A stretch of DNA of 64,000 nucleotides from Rhodopseudomonas palustris (GTDB taxonomy: Bacteria; Pseudomonadota; Alphaproteobacteria; Rhizobiales; Xanthobacteraceae). The notes below the pieces were generated by a model. The model saw only the letters and a program-made list of their open reading frames with translations. It was not told where the DNA came from and did not search any database. Shown here piece after piece: positions 43,470-56,337 of this stretch; the stretch's first letter is position 1, and each line of letters starts with the position of its first letter. Both the position numbers and the translations under genes were made by a program. The stretch is from assembly GCF_034479375.1 (NCBI RefSeq), contig NZ_CP140155.1, positions 4,874,501-4,938,500 on the forward strand. Direction: 5' to 3'.

Positions 43470-44750
43470 TCACAGCGTCCCACGCGCGAGCAGCCAAGCG
43501 AGTACGACGCCAATCCCGGCCAGCATCACCAGCAGCAGCGCGCTCTGCAGCGTCTGGCGGCCGCCGAACGACAGCGCGTAGCTCGCTTTCAGGATGTTGT
43601 TGGACGAGGCCGCGATCAGCACCGCGATCGCCACCGCGTGGTCGCCGATCCCGGCGGTGCCGCCCTGGGCGAGGTTGAGGACGAACGGATCGATGTCGGC
43701 GAAGCCGACGATCGCCGCCAGCCAATAGATGCCCTCGGTGCCGAATTCCGTCTTCACCCAGGTCGAGGCGAGCGAGATCAGCACGAACATCGCCGCGAAC
43801 GCCGCGGCGGTGCCGAGTTCGAGCGGATTGCCGCGCCCCGCCGCCCCGCGCGATTCGGCGGCCGGCGCCTTGATCAGCCAGTATTGCAGCGCGGCGGTCG
43901 ACAGCGCCAATGCGGCGAGGCCGGCCATCGGCACCACGAGCTGGCGCGCCAGTGCCAGATTGAACACCGCGATGATCGCCAGAATGCGCAGATACATGAT
44001 GCCGGTGGCGAGCGTGATTCCAGCGAGCGCCTGCCGGCGCGAGGCCGGGTCGGCATTCGCCTGCCGCGCCAGCACCACCGTGGTGGCGGTCGACGAATAC
44101 AGCCCGCCCAGCGCCGGCATCCACAGGCCGCGCGCCGCCCTCGGCCAGTAGCGCTGCGCCAGATAGCTCGCATAGGACAGGGTGCAGACCAGCGTCAGCG
44201 CCAGCCAGGCCTGCCGCGGCGTGATGCTGGTGAGCGTCGTTACCGGCTCGGCCGGCAGCAGCGGCAGCACCACGCCGGTCAGAATCAGGAACTGACCCGC
44301 CGTGGTGATTTCCTTCATGTCGATGCGGCGCGCCAGCGTGTGCAGCCGGTCGCGCCCGGTCAGCAGCAGCACCGCGACCACGGTGACGCCGACCGCGACC
44401 CAATGCGGCAGCGCCAGCGCCACCGCGCCGAGCAGATAGGCGTGCACGTTGAGCAGCAGCACCACCAGCCCGGCATTGCGCTCGCCTTTCTCGTCGCGCT
44501 CGCGCAGATGCACGCCGTAGAACATCGCGAGCCAGACGCCGAGCACGAGGAGTCCGCCGGTGAACGGGATCAGGTGTGTCGGATCGAACAAATACAGCAT
44601 TCCGCCGCCGAGCGAGAGCAGCGGAAAGGTGCGGATGCCACCGGGGCGCGCGGAGCTCGTCTTCGCGAAGAAATCCTCGAACGCGAAGCCGAGAAAGAAG
44701 CTCAACAGCAGCAGCAGGCCGAGGCTATGGAAAGACGGCGTCGCAATCAT
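43470..44750 (-). CDS. MgtC/DUF4010 family membrane protein
   Basis: The 426-residue protein has an MgtC/SapB-like N-terminal region (LLLLLSFFLGFAFEDFFA, GIRTFPLLSLGGGMLYLF) and a large multi-helix DUF4010 domain (GLYSSTATTVVLARQANADP, IVGFADIDPFVLNLAQGG). About 12 helices are predicted. The substrate is unknown; MgtC relatives act in magnesium stress. ATG 44750 is preferred over TTG 44792. It converges on the CtrA-box gene with eight bases between stops. Confidence 0.8.
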   Translation of the reverse strand: MIATPSFHSLGLLLLLSFFLGFAFEDFFAKTSSARPGGIRTFPLLSLGGGMLYLFDPTHLIPFTGGLLVLGVWLAMFYGVHLRERDEKGERNAGLVVLLLNVHAYLLGAVALALPHWVAVGVTVVAVLLLTGRDRLHTLARRIDMKEITTAGQFLILTGVVLPLLPAEPVTTLTSITPRQAWLALTLVCTLSYASYLAQRYWPRAARGLWMPALGGLYSSTATTVVLARQANADPASRRQALAGITLATGIMYLRILAIIAVFNLALARQLVVPMAGLAALALSTAALQYWLIKAPAAESRGAAGRGNPLELGTAAAFAAMFVLISLASTWVKTEFGTEGIYWLAAIVGFADIDPFVLNLAQGGTAGIGDHAVAIAVLIAASSNNILKASYALSFGGRQTLQSALLLVMLAGIGVVLAWLLARGTL

Positions 44751-45234
44751 GGGGGTGCCCGGCCGATGCGGTGGCGAAGCCAGCGCGCTCAACGGCTGCC
44801 GAACCAGGGATCGGCTCGGCGATCAAACACTGTAGCAGGGCCGGTGAGGTGGGAGAAGGTGTGCCGGACTGTTCGCGTCGGCCTGTCGTTCGACGTCTGA
44901 CCAAAACAGAAGAACCCCGCCCGGGCGGGGGACGGGGCGGGGCTCTCTGATCCGGTCGCATGATATGCGCCGGATATCGTTCAAGTGTCGTCCACCTGAA
45001 CGAACCGAAATCCGGAGATGCGATCAGACATCCGGAGATGTCCGTCGTCATTGAAGCAATGCCCGCCGCGGCGCGGTGTTCCTGAGAAACTCGGCCGAGA
45101 TGGGTTTTTTGCGCGATGGGAACCTTGGCGCGGCCGCGGCGTCACCAGTCGGCGCCTGTATCGCTCACGGCCCCCGCCCGCTACAAATCCGCCTGCGAAT
45201 CGATCTCGATATCCCCCATCCGGAGACAACTGCC
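44751..45234. other. 484-base gene-free stretch
   Basis: I see no protein gene. It holds a GC palindrome at about 44914-44943 (CCCCGCCCGGGCGGGG), a direct repeat ATCCGGAGATG at 45010-45020 and 45030-45040 (20 bases apart), and a possible general-stress sigma factor promoter at 45119-45143. Confidence 0.5.
45119..45143 (+). promoter_or_regulatory. possible EcfG-type (general stress) promoter
   Basis: GGAAC at 45119-45123 and CGTC at 45140-45143, with a 16-base spacer, match the EcfG consensus GGAAC-N16/17-CGTT except for the last base. A start about eight bases further would leave an 85-base leader for the DUF3096 gene. Confidence 0.4.
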
Positions 45235-45390
45235 ATGACAATCACCGCTGCCCACATTCCCGCCATTGTTGCGCTGATCGCCGGTATCCTGATTCTGGTG
45301 ATGCCGCGGCTGCTCAACATCGTGGTGGCGATCTATCTGATCTGCGTCGGACTGATCGGCCTGGGGGCGCTTCGCTTCTTGCACCTTTAG
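45235..45390 (+). CDS. DUF3096 family small membrane protein
   Basis: The 51-residue protein is almost entirely two hydrophobic helices (HIPAIVALIAGILILVMPRL and IVVAIYLICVGLIGLGALRF), the DUF3096 pattern. CGGAG sits nine bases upstream of the ATG. Function unknown; the upstream element suggests stress control. Confidence 0.8.
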   Translation: MTITAAHIPAIVALIAGILILVMPRLLNIVVAIYLICVGLIGLGALRFLHL

Positions 45391-45480
45391 TCGGCAGGAG
45401 GGCGCCCAGCTTGCTTGCATCCGCCAAAACGTGGTGTATAGCGGCCCAATCTATTTCTCTCTTGCGGACCGTTGAAAGCC

Positions 45481-48543
<3,063 letters not shown>

Positions 48544-48608
48544 CAGGCTGGGGTAACATTCAGGCGGAGTGCTCGAGCCGTAACGCTCGGCAGTCACACA
48601 CACTCAGC

Positions 48609-48709
48609 CGTCATCACCCGCGAAAGCGGGTGATCCTGTATCGCAGAGCGTTCTTTGTAAGTCGCTCGCGCCCTGGAATACTGGGTCGCCCGGTCAAGTC
48701 GGGCGATGA
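48609..48709. repeat. two-hairpin repeat after ppdK
   Basis: ATCACCCGC-GAAA-GCGGGTGAT (48613-48634) and TCGCCCG/CGGGCGA hairpins follow the dikinase gene. A half-copy of the CATTGCGAG family follows at about 48783-48828. Together they fill most of the 381-base gap before the copper locus; I see no gene there. Confidence 0.65.
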
Positions 48710-48924
48710 AGTGGGTGGTTGTCGACATCACGGCCGGGATCTCGCCCCCGCGTTGTCGTTTCGCCCGACGCGCAGATCATCCTTCATTGCGAGACGCGTC
48801 GCCAAAGTTCCCGTCATTGCGATGACGGGGAGAGGTCCTGCCCGGTCGCAGTGTCTGGCGAGGCGTATTCCTCCGGTCCGCCCCGGATCTTCCGCACCGC
48901 CGCGAAATATGCGATCCTCTGGTC

Positions 48925-49362
48925 GTGAACCTGCTTCTCACCATACGCCGGCTGCTGGCGGCCGTGATGGTCGCGGGCCTCGTGCTGGCGCCGCTGGCCC
49001 GGCCTGCGATGGCCGACGCGCCTTCGGCCGCGCCGCCGGCGACGGCCATGCATGGGATGACGGATCACGTGATGGCAGGCCATTTGGCGGCCGTGCCGTC
49101 GGTGGGCGCGATGTCCGCTGCGGTCGTCGACGAGATGGCCGAGATGCCGTGCTGTCCATCCGAGGCGCCGTCGACTCCTGTCGATTGCGGTAAGTGCCTG
49201 TCGATGGCGGGCTGTTCCTCCAGTTTCCTGACCGGGATGCCGGGCACGGTCGCATTGCCGTTGAGGGTCGCCACGATCGGCGCGCAAATGCCGACGAACG
49301 ATTTCCGGCCCGACGGCCTCGGCCACCCGCCACCCGAATATCCGCCTCGATCGCTGGTCTGA
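48925..49362 (+). CDS. Met/His/Cys-rich exported protein of the copper locus
   Basis: The 145-residue product starts at GTG 48925 and has a signal peptide (LLLTIRRLLAAVMVAGLVLA, cleavage near AMA|DAP). The mature part carries MHGMTDHVMAGH, then a Cys cluster CCPSEAPSTPVDCGKCLSMA-GC, both suited to binding Cu(I) or Ag(I). It is first in the presumed cus operon. It resembles the small DUF2946-like proteins of copper loci, though I cannot assign it firmly. Confidence 0.75.
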   Translation: MNLLLTIRRLLAAVMVAGLVLAPLARPAMADAPSAAPPATAMHGMTDHVMAGHLAAVPSVGAMSAAVVDEMAEMPCCPSEAPSTPVDCGKCLSMAGCSSSFLTGMPGTVALPLRVATIGAQMPTNDFRPDGLGHPPPEYPPRSLV

Positions 49363-49457
49363 GCGGCGCTGACGCGCCGTCTGCCGTCGCGTGACGTTTC
49401 GCGCGACGCGATTCATGCCGCCTTGCGGTCTGACCAACGCTTTCGAGGTATTGAAAA

Positions 49458-49862
49458 ATGAAGACTCTGCTTTCGCGCCCCCTTCGGGCCGCGCTCGTCG
49501 CCGTGGCCGTGTTCGGCGCGACCACCGTCTCCCATGCCGACATCAAGGACTACGAGTTCCGTCTCATCGAGCCGACCGTCGGTGTCGGCCGCGACAAGCT
49601 CGTTTCCGTGCAACTGATCAACAAGGCTACCGGCAAGCCGGTGCCCGACGCGGTGATCTTCGCGATGCGCCTCGATATGGCGCCGGACGGGATGGCCGAA
49701 ATGGCGACCAAGATCGTGCGCGAACCCGGCGGCGATCCCGGAACCTATCGCTTCAAGGCCGCCTTCGGCATGGAAGGCCGCTGGCTGCTGTCGCTCGGCG
49801 CCAAGGTGCAGGGCGAGACCGGCACGGTTGAAGGCAAGCTCGTCATCACGGCGAACAAGTGA
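49458..49862 (+). CDS. YtkA/FixH-like exported protein
   Basis: The 134-residue protein has a signal peptide (AVFGATTVSHA|DIK). An Ig-like domain follows, with YEFRLIEPTVGVGRDKLVSV, KATGKPVPDAVIFAMRLDMA, PDGMAEMATKI and YRFKAAFGMEGRWLL. The Met-containing stretch MAPDGMAEM could bind copper. YtkA/FixH domains often precede CusB-type adaptors. Its stop overlaps the adaptor GTG. Confidence 0.82.
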   Translation: MKTLLSRPLRAALVAVAVFGATTVSHADIKDYEFRLIEPTVGVGRDKLVSVQLINKATGKPVPDAVIFAMRLDMAPDGMAEMATKIVREPGGDPGTYRFKAAFGMEGRWLLSLGAKVQGETGTVEGKLVITANK

Positions 49863-51259
49863 CGCGCATCGCCCTCGCGGCCGGCGCCACCGCGATCATC
49901 GCGGTGGCGGCCGGCAGCATGCCGGGTGTCCGCGAGCACCTGACCTTCACCGCTGCGATGATCGCGCCCGCGTCCGCGCAGAGCAGCGACGAACCGGCTT
50001 ACTATCAGGACCCGGACGGCAAGCCGTCCTATTCGCTGGCGCCGCGCAAGACGTCCGACGGGCGCGACTACCGCGCCGTGCCGGCCAGCGCCGATCTGAA
50101 CTTCGACGATGACGTCCCCGTCGCGCCGCCGCAGGTGGTCGCGACGGATCGCAAGATCAAATTCTATCGCAATCCGATGGGGCTGGCCGATATCTCGCCG
50201 GTGCCGAAGAAGGACTCGATGGGGATGGACTACATCCCGGTCTACGAGGGCGACGACACCGACGACGGGTCGGTGAAACTGTCGCCGGGGAAAATCCAGC
50301 GTACCGGCGTCAAATCCGAAGCCGCCGCCCAGCGCGTCATCCGCACCACGATCCGCGCGCCCGGCGTGATCCAGCTCGACGAACGCCGGGTCTCGGTGAT
50401 TGCGATGAGGTCCGAGAGCTTCATTCAGAAGATCGCCGACGTCACCACCGGCAGCCGCGTCGCCAGGGGCCAGCCGCTGATGGAGGTCTACAGTGCGGCG
50501 ATTTCGGCCGCGGCGGCCGAATACATGGCCACGGTCAACTCGAAAACCGTCGGCGGCGTTGCGGCCTTCGGGCGTGGTTCGCGGCAGCGGCTGGTCAATC
50601 TCGACGTTCCCGAGGCGGCGATCGCCGCGATGGAGACCAGCCGCACCGCGCCGGTCAAGATCGAATGGTCTGCCCCGCGCGACGGCGTCGTTCTGGAGCG
50701 AAACGCCACCGAGGGCATGCGGGCGCAGCCCGGCGACGTGCTGTTCCGTATTGCCGATATTTCGCGGCTGTGGGCCACCATCGATGTCGCCGAGCGGGAT
50801 CTCGGCGCCGTGGCGCTCGGCCAACCCGTCATCGTCCGTGCCCGCAGCTATCCGGGTCGCGAATTCACGGGCGAGGTGAAGCTGGTCTATCCGCAGATCA
50901 GCAAGGAGACCCGAACCGCACGGATCAGAATCGAACTGGCCAATCCGGATCTCGCGCTGCTGCCCGACATGTATGTCGACGCCGAGATCGATACCGGCGG
51001 CGCGCAACCCGTTCTGGCGGTGCCGGACAGCGCCATCCTGGATTCCGGCAGCAAGCAGGTGGTGTTCATCGACAAGGGCGAAGGGCGTTACGAGCCGCGC
51101 AGCATCAAGCCCGGCCGTCGCGGAAGGGAATATGTCGAGATCCGCGAAGGTCTCGCCGAGGGCGATCGCGTCGTCGTCTCGGCCAATTTCCTGATCGACG
51201 CGGAGAGTAATCTGAACGCCGCGCTGAAGAGCTTCTCGGACGCGGGAGCCAAGCCATGA
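49859..51259 (+). CDS. cusB: CusB-type RND adaptor with metal-binding N-terminal repeats
   Basis: The 466-residue membrane-fusion protein begins at GTG 49859. After the signal anchor come two related heavy-metal-binding segments: a degenerate one (AYYQDPDGKPSYSLAPRKTS-DGRDY, with the metal-site Met lost) and a full one (KFYRNPMGLADISPVPKKDS-MGMDY with conserved Met). A lipoyl/hairpin region (SVIAMRSESFIQKIADVTTG) and beta-barrel (YPQISKETRTARIRIELANP) follow. The periplasmic adaptor would pass Cu(I)/Ag(I) to CusA. It overlaps the CusA start by four bases. Confidence 0.9.
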   Translation: MTRIALAAGATAIIAVAAGSMPGVREHLTFTAAMIAPASAQSSDEPAYYQDPDGKPSYSLAPRKTSDGRDYRAVPASADLNFDDDVPVAPPQVVATDRKIKFYRNPMGLADISPVPKKDSMGMDYIPVYEGDDTDDGSVKLSPGKIQRTGVKSEAAAQRVIRTTIRAPGVIQLDERRVSVIAMRSESFIQKIADVTTGSRVARGQPLMEVYSAAISAAAAEYMATVNSKTVGGVAAFGRGSRQRLVNLDVPEAAIAAMETSRTAPVKIEWSAPRDGVVLERNATEGMRAQPGDVLFRIADISRLWATIDVAERDLGAVALGQPVIVRARSYPGREFTGEVKLVYPQISKETRTARIRIELANPDLALLPDMYVDAEIDTGGAQPVLAVPDSAILDSGSKQVVFIDKGEGRYEPRSIKPGRRGREYVEIREGLAEGDRVVVSANFLIDAESNLNAALKSFSDAGAKP

Positions 51260-54200
51260 TCGCCCGCCTGATCGCGTGGTCCGCGCGCAATCTGCTGCTG
51301 GTGCTGTTCGGCGCCGGTTTCGCCGCGGCCGCCGGCCTCTACGCCGTGACCCATCTGCCGCTCGACGCGATCCCCGATCTGTCCGACACGCAAGTGATCG
51401 TCTACACCGAATATCCCGGTCAGGCGCCGCAAGTGATCGAGGATCAGGTCACCTATCCGCTGACCACCGCGATGCTCACCGTGCCGCGCTCGAAAGTGGT
51501 GCGCGGTTTTTCGTTCTTCGGCGCGTCGTTCGTCTACGTCATCTTCGAGGACGGCACCGACATCTACTGGGCGCGCTCGCGCGTGCTCGAATTCCTCAAC
51601 GGCGCGTCGTCCCGGCTGCCCGCCGGCGTGACGCCCACCATCGGCCCCGACGCCACCGGGGTCGGCTGGGTCTATCAATACGCGGTGATCTCGAAAGAGC
51701 TGAACCTCGCCGATACGCGCGCGATCCAGGACTGGAACCTGAAATTCGCGCTGGCCAAGGCCGAAGGCGTCGCCGAGGTCGCCAGCGTCGGCGGCTTCGT
51801 CCGGCAGTACAACGTCGTCCTTGATCCGCAACGGATGCGCGATCTCGGCATCACCATGTCGAAGATACGCGACGCGATCCGCGCCAGCAACGCCGACGTC
51901 GGCGGGCGGACCGTCGAACTGTCGGAATTCGAATACATCATTCGCGGCAAGGGCTATCTGAAAGGCATCAACGACCTCGGCGATATCGTGCTGAAGAGCG
52001 CGGGCGGCACGCCGGTTCTGCTGCGCGACGTCGCCCGCGTCGAACTCGGCCCCGACGAGCGGCGCGGCATCGCCGAACTGAACGGCGAGGGCGAGGTAGC
52101 CAGCGGCATCGTGCTGCAGCGGTTCGGGGTCAACGCGCTGAGCGTGATCGACAACGTCAAGAAGCGCTTCGAGGAGATCGCCTCGAGCCTGCCGAGCTCC
52201 GTCGAAATCGTTCCGGTCTATGACCGCTCCAATCTGATCGACGCCGCGATCGCCACGCTCAAGAGCACTCTGATCGAGGAGTGCATCGTGGTGGCGCTGG
52301 TCTGCATCGTGTTCCTGCTGCATGTCCGCAGCGCGCTGGTGGCGATCATCATGCTGCCGGTCGGCATCCTGATGGCATTCGGCGTCATGAAGCTGCTGGG
52401 CATCGGCGCCAACATCATGAGTCTCGGCGGCATCGCGATCGCGATCGGCGCGATGATCGACGCGGCGATCGTGATGATCGAGAACGCCCACAAGCATCTG
52501 GAGCGGGCGCCGCCGGAGAGGCCCCGTGTCGAAGTCCTGATCGAGGCCGCCGCCGAGGTCGGCCCGGCGCTGTTCTTCAGCCTGCTGATCATCACCGTGT
52601 CGTTCCTGCCGATCCTCACGCTGGAATCGCAGGAGGGGCGGCTGTTCAGTCCGCTGGCGTTCACCAAGACCTTCGCGATGGCGGCGGCCGCCCTGTTGTC
52701 GGTGACGCTGGTGCCGGCGCTGATGGTGATCTGCGTCCGCGGCCGGATCGTTCCGGAGCACAGAAACCCGATCAATCGGGCGCTGATCTGGATCTATCGT
52801 CCGGTGATCAAGGCGGTGATGAACGCCAAGCTGATCGTGATCCTCGCCGCGGTGGCGATCCTCGCCGTCACGGTCTGGCCGGCGCGCCAACTCGGCACCG
52901 AGTTCATGCCGACCCTCGACGAAGGCACGCTGCTGTATATGCCGACGACGCTGCCCGGCATTTCGGTGACCAAGGCGGCCGAACTGCTGCAGACTCAGGA
53001 CCGCATCATCCGTTCGTTCCCGGAGGTCGCCTCGGTGTATGGCAAGGCCGGCCGCGCCGCGACCGCGACCGATCCGGCGCCGTCGGAGATGTTCGAAACC
53101 ATCATCAACCTGAAGCCGAAGCAGCAGTGGCGCGCGGGCGTGACGATCGACAGCCTCACTGCCGAGATGGATCGCGCGCTGCAGTTCCCCGGCGTCTCCA
53201 ACGCCTGGACGATGCCGATCAAATCGCGGATCGACATGCTGTCCACCGGCATCCGCACCCCGGTCGGCGTCAAGGTGATCGGTAACGATCTCGAAGCGCT
53301 CGAAGGGCTGGCGAAACAGATCGAGCAGGTGCTGAAGGCCGTGCCCGGGACGTCGTCGGCCTATGCCGAACGCGCGCTCGGCGGTTACTACCTCGATATC
53401 ACGCCGGACCGCGCCGCCCTGGCGCGCTACGGCATCAGCATCCAGGACGTCCACGACGTGATCGCGACCGCGCTCGGCGGCCAGACCGTGACGACCACGG
53501 TCGAGGGCCGGCAGCGCTTCGGCGTCAACATGCGCTATCCGCGCGATCTGCGCGGCTCGGCCCGGGCGATCGCCAGCGAGGTGCTGGTGTCGATGCCGAA
53601 CGGCGGCGCGGTGCCGCTCGGCGAGATCGCGACCGTCGCGCCGACGCGCGGCCCGACCTCGATCCGCACCGAGAACGGCCAGCTCGCGGTCTACGTCTAT
53701 GTCGATATCCGGGATCGCGACCTCGGCAGCTACGTTGCGGACGCGCAGAACGCGGTGAAGGCGAGCATCGCGTTTCCGGCCGGCTCCTACGTGGTCTGGA
53801 GCGGTCAGTACGAATATCTCGAGCGCGCCGCGGCGCGGCTGAAGATCGTCGTGCCGGCGACGCTGGCGATCATCTTCCTGCTGCTCTATCTGAATTTCCG
53901 CTCGGTGGCCGATACCTTGATCGTGATGCTGTCGCTGCCGTTCGCGCTGGTCGGCGGCGTCTGGCTGATGTGGGCGCTCGGCTTCAACCTGTCGGTCGCC
54001 GTGGTGGTCGGCTTCATCGCACTGGCCGGCGTCGCCGCCGAGACCGGGGTGGTGATGCTGATCTATCTCAATCACGCGCTGGCCGAGATCGCAGCGAACC
54101 GCGCCGCAGAGGGCGTGGCGCTCACCCGTCGCGATATCGCCGAAGCGATCATGCGCGGCGCGGTGGAGCGGGTGCGGCCGAAGATGATGACGGTGGTGGC

Positions 54201-54414
54201 GATCATGGCGGGGCTGCTGCCGATCATGTGGAGCACGGGAGCCGGCTCGGAGATCATGCAGCGGATCGCGTTGCCGATGATCGGCGGCATGATCTCGTCC
54301 ACGCTGCTCACGCTGATCGTGATCCCCGCGATCTACGCGCTGGTCAAGGGTTTCGCCCTGCGCGGATCGAGCGCGATCGCGGCTCCACTACCGACGCGTG
54401 ATGCGGTGGGGTGA
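51256..54414 (+). CDS. cusA: CusA-type copper/silver RND efflux permease
   Basis: The 1052-residue pump has the copper-class TM4 signature AIGAMIDAAIVMIENAHKHL, as in E. coli CusA, and matching blocks such as GTLLYMPTTLPGISVTKA, RIDMLSTGIRTPVGVKV and PFALVGGVWLMWALGF. Of the three methionines of the CusA binding site, those corresponding to RIDML and LVSMP are present, but the middle one reads Ile (RYGISIQDV). It exports Cu(I)/Ag(I) from periplasm or cytoplasm with the CusB above. No cusC or cusF is in the locus. Confidence 0.93.
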   Translation: MIARLIAWSARNLLLVLFGAGFAAAAGLYAVTHLPLDAIPDLSDTQVIVYTEYPGQAPQVIEDQVTYPLTTAMLTVPRSKVVRGFSFFGASFVYVIFEDGTDIYWARSRVLEFLNGASSRLPAGVTPTIGPDATGVGWVYQYAVISKELNLADTRAIQDWNLKFALAKAEGVAEVASVGGFVRQYNVVLDPQRMRDLGITMSKIRDAIRASNADVGGRTVELSEFEYIIRGKGYLKGINDLGDIVLKSAGGTPVLLRDVARVELGPDERRGIAELNGEGEVASGIVLQRFGVNALSVIDNVKKRFEEIASSLPSSVEIVPVYDRSNLIDAAIATLKSTLIEECIVVALVCIVFLLHVRSALVAIIMLPVGILMAFGVMKLLGIGANIMSLGGIAIAIGAMIDAAIVMIENAHKHLERAPPERPRVEVLIEAAAEVGPALFFSLLIITVSFLPILTLESQEGRLFSPLAFTKTFAMAAAALLSVTLVPALMVICVRGRIVPEHRNPINRALIWIYRPVIKAVMNAKLIVILAAVAILAVTVWPARQLGTEFMPTLDEGTLLYMPTTLPGISVTKAAELLQTQDRIIRSFPEVASVYGKAGRAATATDPAPSEMFETIINLKPKQQWRAGVTIDSLTAEMDRALQFPGVSNAWTMPIKSRIDMLSTGIRTPVGVKVIGNDLEALEGLAKQIEQVLKAVPGTSSAYAERALGGYYLDITPDRAALARYGISIQDVHDVIATALGGQTVTTTVEGRQRFGVNMRYPRDLRGSARAIASEVLVSMPNGGAVPLGEIATVAPTRGPTSIRTENGQLAVYVYVDIRDRDLGSYVADAQNAVKASIAFPAGSYVVWSGQYEYLERAAARLKIVVPATLAIIFLLLYLNFRSVADTLIVMLSLPFALVGGVWLMWALGFNLSVAVVVGFIALAGVAAETGVVMLIYLNHALAEIAANRAAEGVALTRRDIAEAIMRGAVERVRPKMMTVVAIMAGLLPIMWSTGAGSEIMQRIALPMIGGMISSTLLTLIVIPAIYALVKGFALRGSSAIAAPLPTRDAVG

Positions 54415-54423
54415 TGCGCTCGT

Positions 54424-54496
54424 CCCCCGGCTCGAATCCGGGGGGGCATCTGCGCCTCGCAACGGAACGTTCAGCACGTCTGTTGACGTGCTGTTT
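54424..54496 (+). terminator. two hairpins after cusA, probable terminator
   Basis: CCCCCGG/CCGGGGG (54424-54444) is followed by a 9-base stem CAGCACGTC-TGTT-GACGTGCTG (54472-54493) that runs into TTTA. The second hairpin is the better terminator candidate for the cus transcript. The rest of the 269-base gap shows nothing else clear. Confidence 0.6.
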
Positions 54497-54683
54497 ACGA
54501 CTTTCAAGAAGTCCGCGTTTACCAAGGGTTTCGATCGCTACGCGGCGAGGTGAGGGAACTCTTGCGTGTGGCTCGCGGGCATCGGCGATTAACGCACGAG
54601 CAACTTTAATCGGATAACAACAGAAACGATCGACTTGTCCGTAACGGTTGGTCGATCCCAGTAAGCGTTGCGTGAGCGTATCG

Positions 54684-56090
54684 ATGTCAGTCATGCGTAA
54701 CCGGTCGAAGGGCGCACGGATTGCGTCCTTCGGCCTGGGACTCTGTGTATTCGCAGTGTTCCCGACCGAAATCGGCTATCAGGATATCGCCTCGCTGCTG
54801 GTCCGCCAGCCGGGAGTGACCGAGCGTTGGCAGAAGCGGATGTTCGCTTCCGCGGTCGGTTCGATCCAGGTCGCGACCTTCTCGTTCGGTCGTCCGATCG
54901 GCACCTGGACGCCGCAGGGCTCGACCTATCGGCTCGCCAGCCTCGACGGCAAGCTCGGCCTGCCCGGCGCGATGACCCGCAATCCGCTGGCGCAGCCGCC
55001 GCAGCGCTATCAGGCGTCCGATTTCCCGGCGGTGGATCGCACGCTGAAGGGTGATCGCCTCGCGATCTTCAAGCCGGAGCCCGCGACGCCCGACGAGCAG
55101 GCGCCGTCCGCGACCGACGATTCGAATGCGCCGAACATCGCCGGCGCCAAGATCGCCTCGCACACGCCGGTCGACCATTCGCCGCTCGACCCGGAGCTCG
55201 CCGAAGCGCTGCAGTCCGAGCCGCTGACCCAGTACGACGCGGCGCATGCGCCGGGATCCGATTCGCCGCACGCAGCCGGGCCGGCCGATGCCGCCGGCGC
55301 GCCGCCGCGCGATCCGTTCACCTTCAAGACATCGAGCCTGTTCTTCGGCACGGGCTCGCTCGGCGGACTGGATGAATCGCTCGAGCAGTGGCAGCCCGGC
55401 GAAGAGCCGATCATCGTCACGCCGCACGGCGCCGATCCGGACATGAAATCGCCGCTGCGGTCGGCGACGGCCGTCGCTCCGGAAGCGGCCGGCGAAAGCG
55501 TCGCCGGCAAGGGTGAGGTCAATATCGATCATCACGCCCGGACGCCCGCCCAGCGGCTCGGCCTGTTCGATTCCAAGCTGCGCGCCAAGCACGAGAAGTG
55601 CCTCGCCGAGGCGGTGTATTTCGAAGCGCGGGGTGAAAAAGTGCGCGGCCAGATCGCGGTGGCGCAGGTGGTGCTGAACCGCGCCTTCTCGGGCTTCTAT
55701 CCGACCAACGTCTGTGGCGTGGTGTATCAGAACAAGCACCGGCGGCTCGCCTGTCAGTTCACCTTCGCCTGCGATCGCGTCGCCGACGTCGTGCGTGAGC
55801 CGGAGATGTGGGATCGCGCCAGGCGGATCGCCGCGGCGATGCTCGACGGCAAGCTGTGGCTGCCGGAAGTGGCGAAGTCGACGCACTACCACGCCTATTG
55901 GGTGCGGCCGTCCTGGGTGCACGAGATGAAGAAGATGTACAAGACCGGCGTGCACACCTTCTATCGCCCGCGCAAATGGGGCGACGGCAGCGACGCCCCG
56001 AGCTGGGGCGACGCCGCCCAAACCGCCGCCATTTCCGCCCAACTCTCCGAAGCCGCCAAGAGCTCGGCCGAGATCAGCGCGAAGAACTGA
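54684..56090 (+). CDS. cell-wall hydrolase (SleB domain)
   Basis: The 468-residue protein has an N-terminal signal anchor ([20 protein letters not shown]) and a long low-complexity Pro/Asp/Ala-rich middle. A C-terminal SleB hydrolase_2 domain of about 130 residues follows: [20 protein letters not shown] with the catalytic Glu, [28 protein letters not shown] and [13 protein letters not shown]. It would cleave peptidoglycan in remodelling, not spore germination, since this lineage does not sporulate. The start is uncertain: ATG 54684, GTG 54672 or TTG 54648. Confidence 0.85.
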   Translation: MSVMRNRSKGARIASFGLGLCVFAVFPTEIGYQDIASLLVRQPGVTERWQKRMFASAVGSIQVATFSFGRPIGTWTPQGSTYRLASLDGKLGLPGAMTRNPLAQPPQRYQASDFPAVDRTLKGDRLAIFKPEPATPDEQAPSATDDSNAPNIAGAKIASHTPVDHSPLDPELAEALQSEPLTQYDAAHAPGSDSPHAAGPADAAGAPPRDPFTFKTSSLFFGTGSLGGLDESLEQWQPGEEPIIVTPHGADPDMKSPLRSATAVAPEAAGESVAGKGEVNIDHHARTPAQRLGLFDSKLRAKHEKCLAEAVYFEARGEKVRGQIAVAQVVLNRAFSGFYPTNVCGVVYQNKHRRLACQFTFACDRVADVVREPEMWDRARRIAAAMLDGKLWLPEVAKSTHYHAYWVRPSWVHEMKKMYKTGVHTFYRPRKWGDGSDAPSWGDAAQTAAISAQLSEAAKSSAEISAKN

Positions 56091-56200
56091 GGCGCGTATT
56101 CCTCTCGAGTCATTCCGGGGCGCGCGCAGCGCGAACCCGGACGCTCGATCGGTTGAAAACCTCCGCAGCTCGACGTCCTCGCGCCGAGTCACAGCGCGCT

Positions 56201-56327
56201 CCCTCTCCCGCTTGCGGGAGAGGGCTGGGGTGAGGGCGACCCGAGCACAGAGTCAGTTCTTCGCGGAGAGGAGTGCCCTCACCCGGATCGCTGCGCGATC
56301 CGACCTCTCCCGCAAACGGGAGAGGTT
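56201..56327. repeat. palindromic repeat (CCTCTCCCGC family)
   Basis: CCCTCTCCCGCTTGCGGGAG and the mirrored CCTCTCCCGCAAACGGGAGAGG form the outer arms, with a GGATCGCTGCGCGATCC hairpin inside. It separates the convergent hydrolase and nadC genes. It is a diverged relative of the ACCCTCCCC elements. Confidence 0.72.
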
Positions 56328-56337
56328 GCGCAATGAA

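Noticed and set aside
51088..54075. 995-codon minus-strand frame across cusB and cusA
   Set aside because: It is explained as a shadow of the GC-rich permease gene; composition is unlike a protein.
54424..54447. tRNA T-arm-like sequence (CTCGAAT loop with C/G stem) after cusA
   Set aside because: No matching acceptor, D or anticodon arm is present on either strand, so it is read as a hairpin or terminator, not a tRNA or attachment site.
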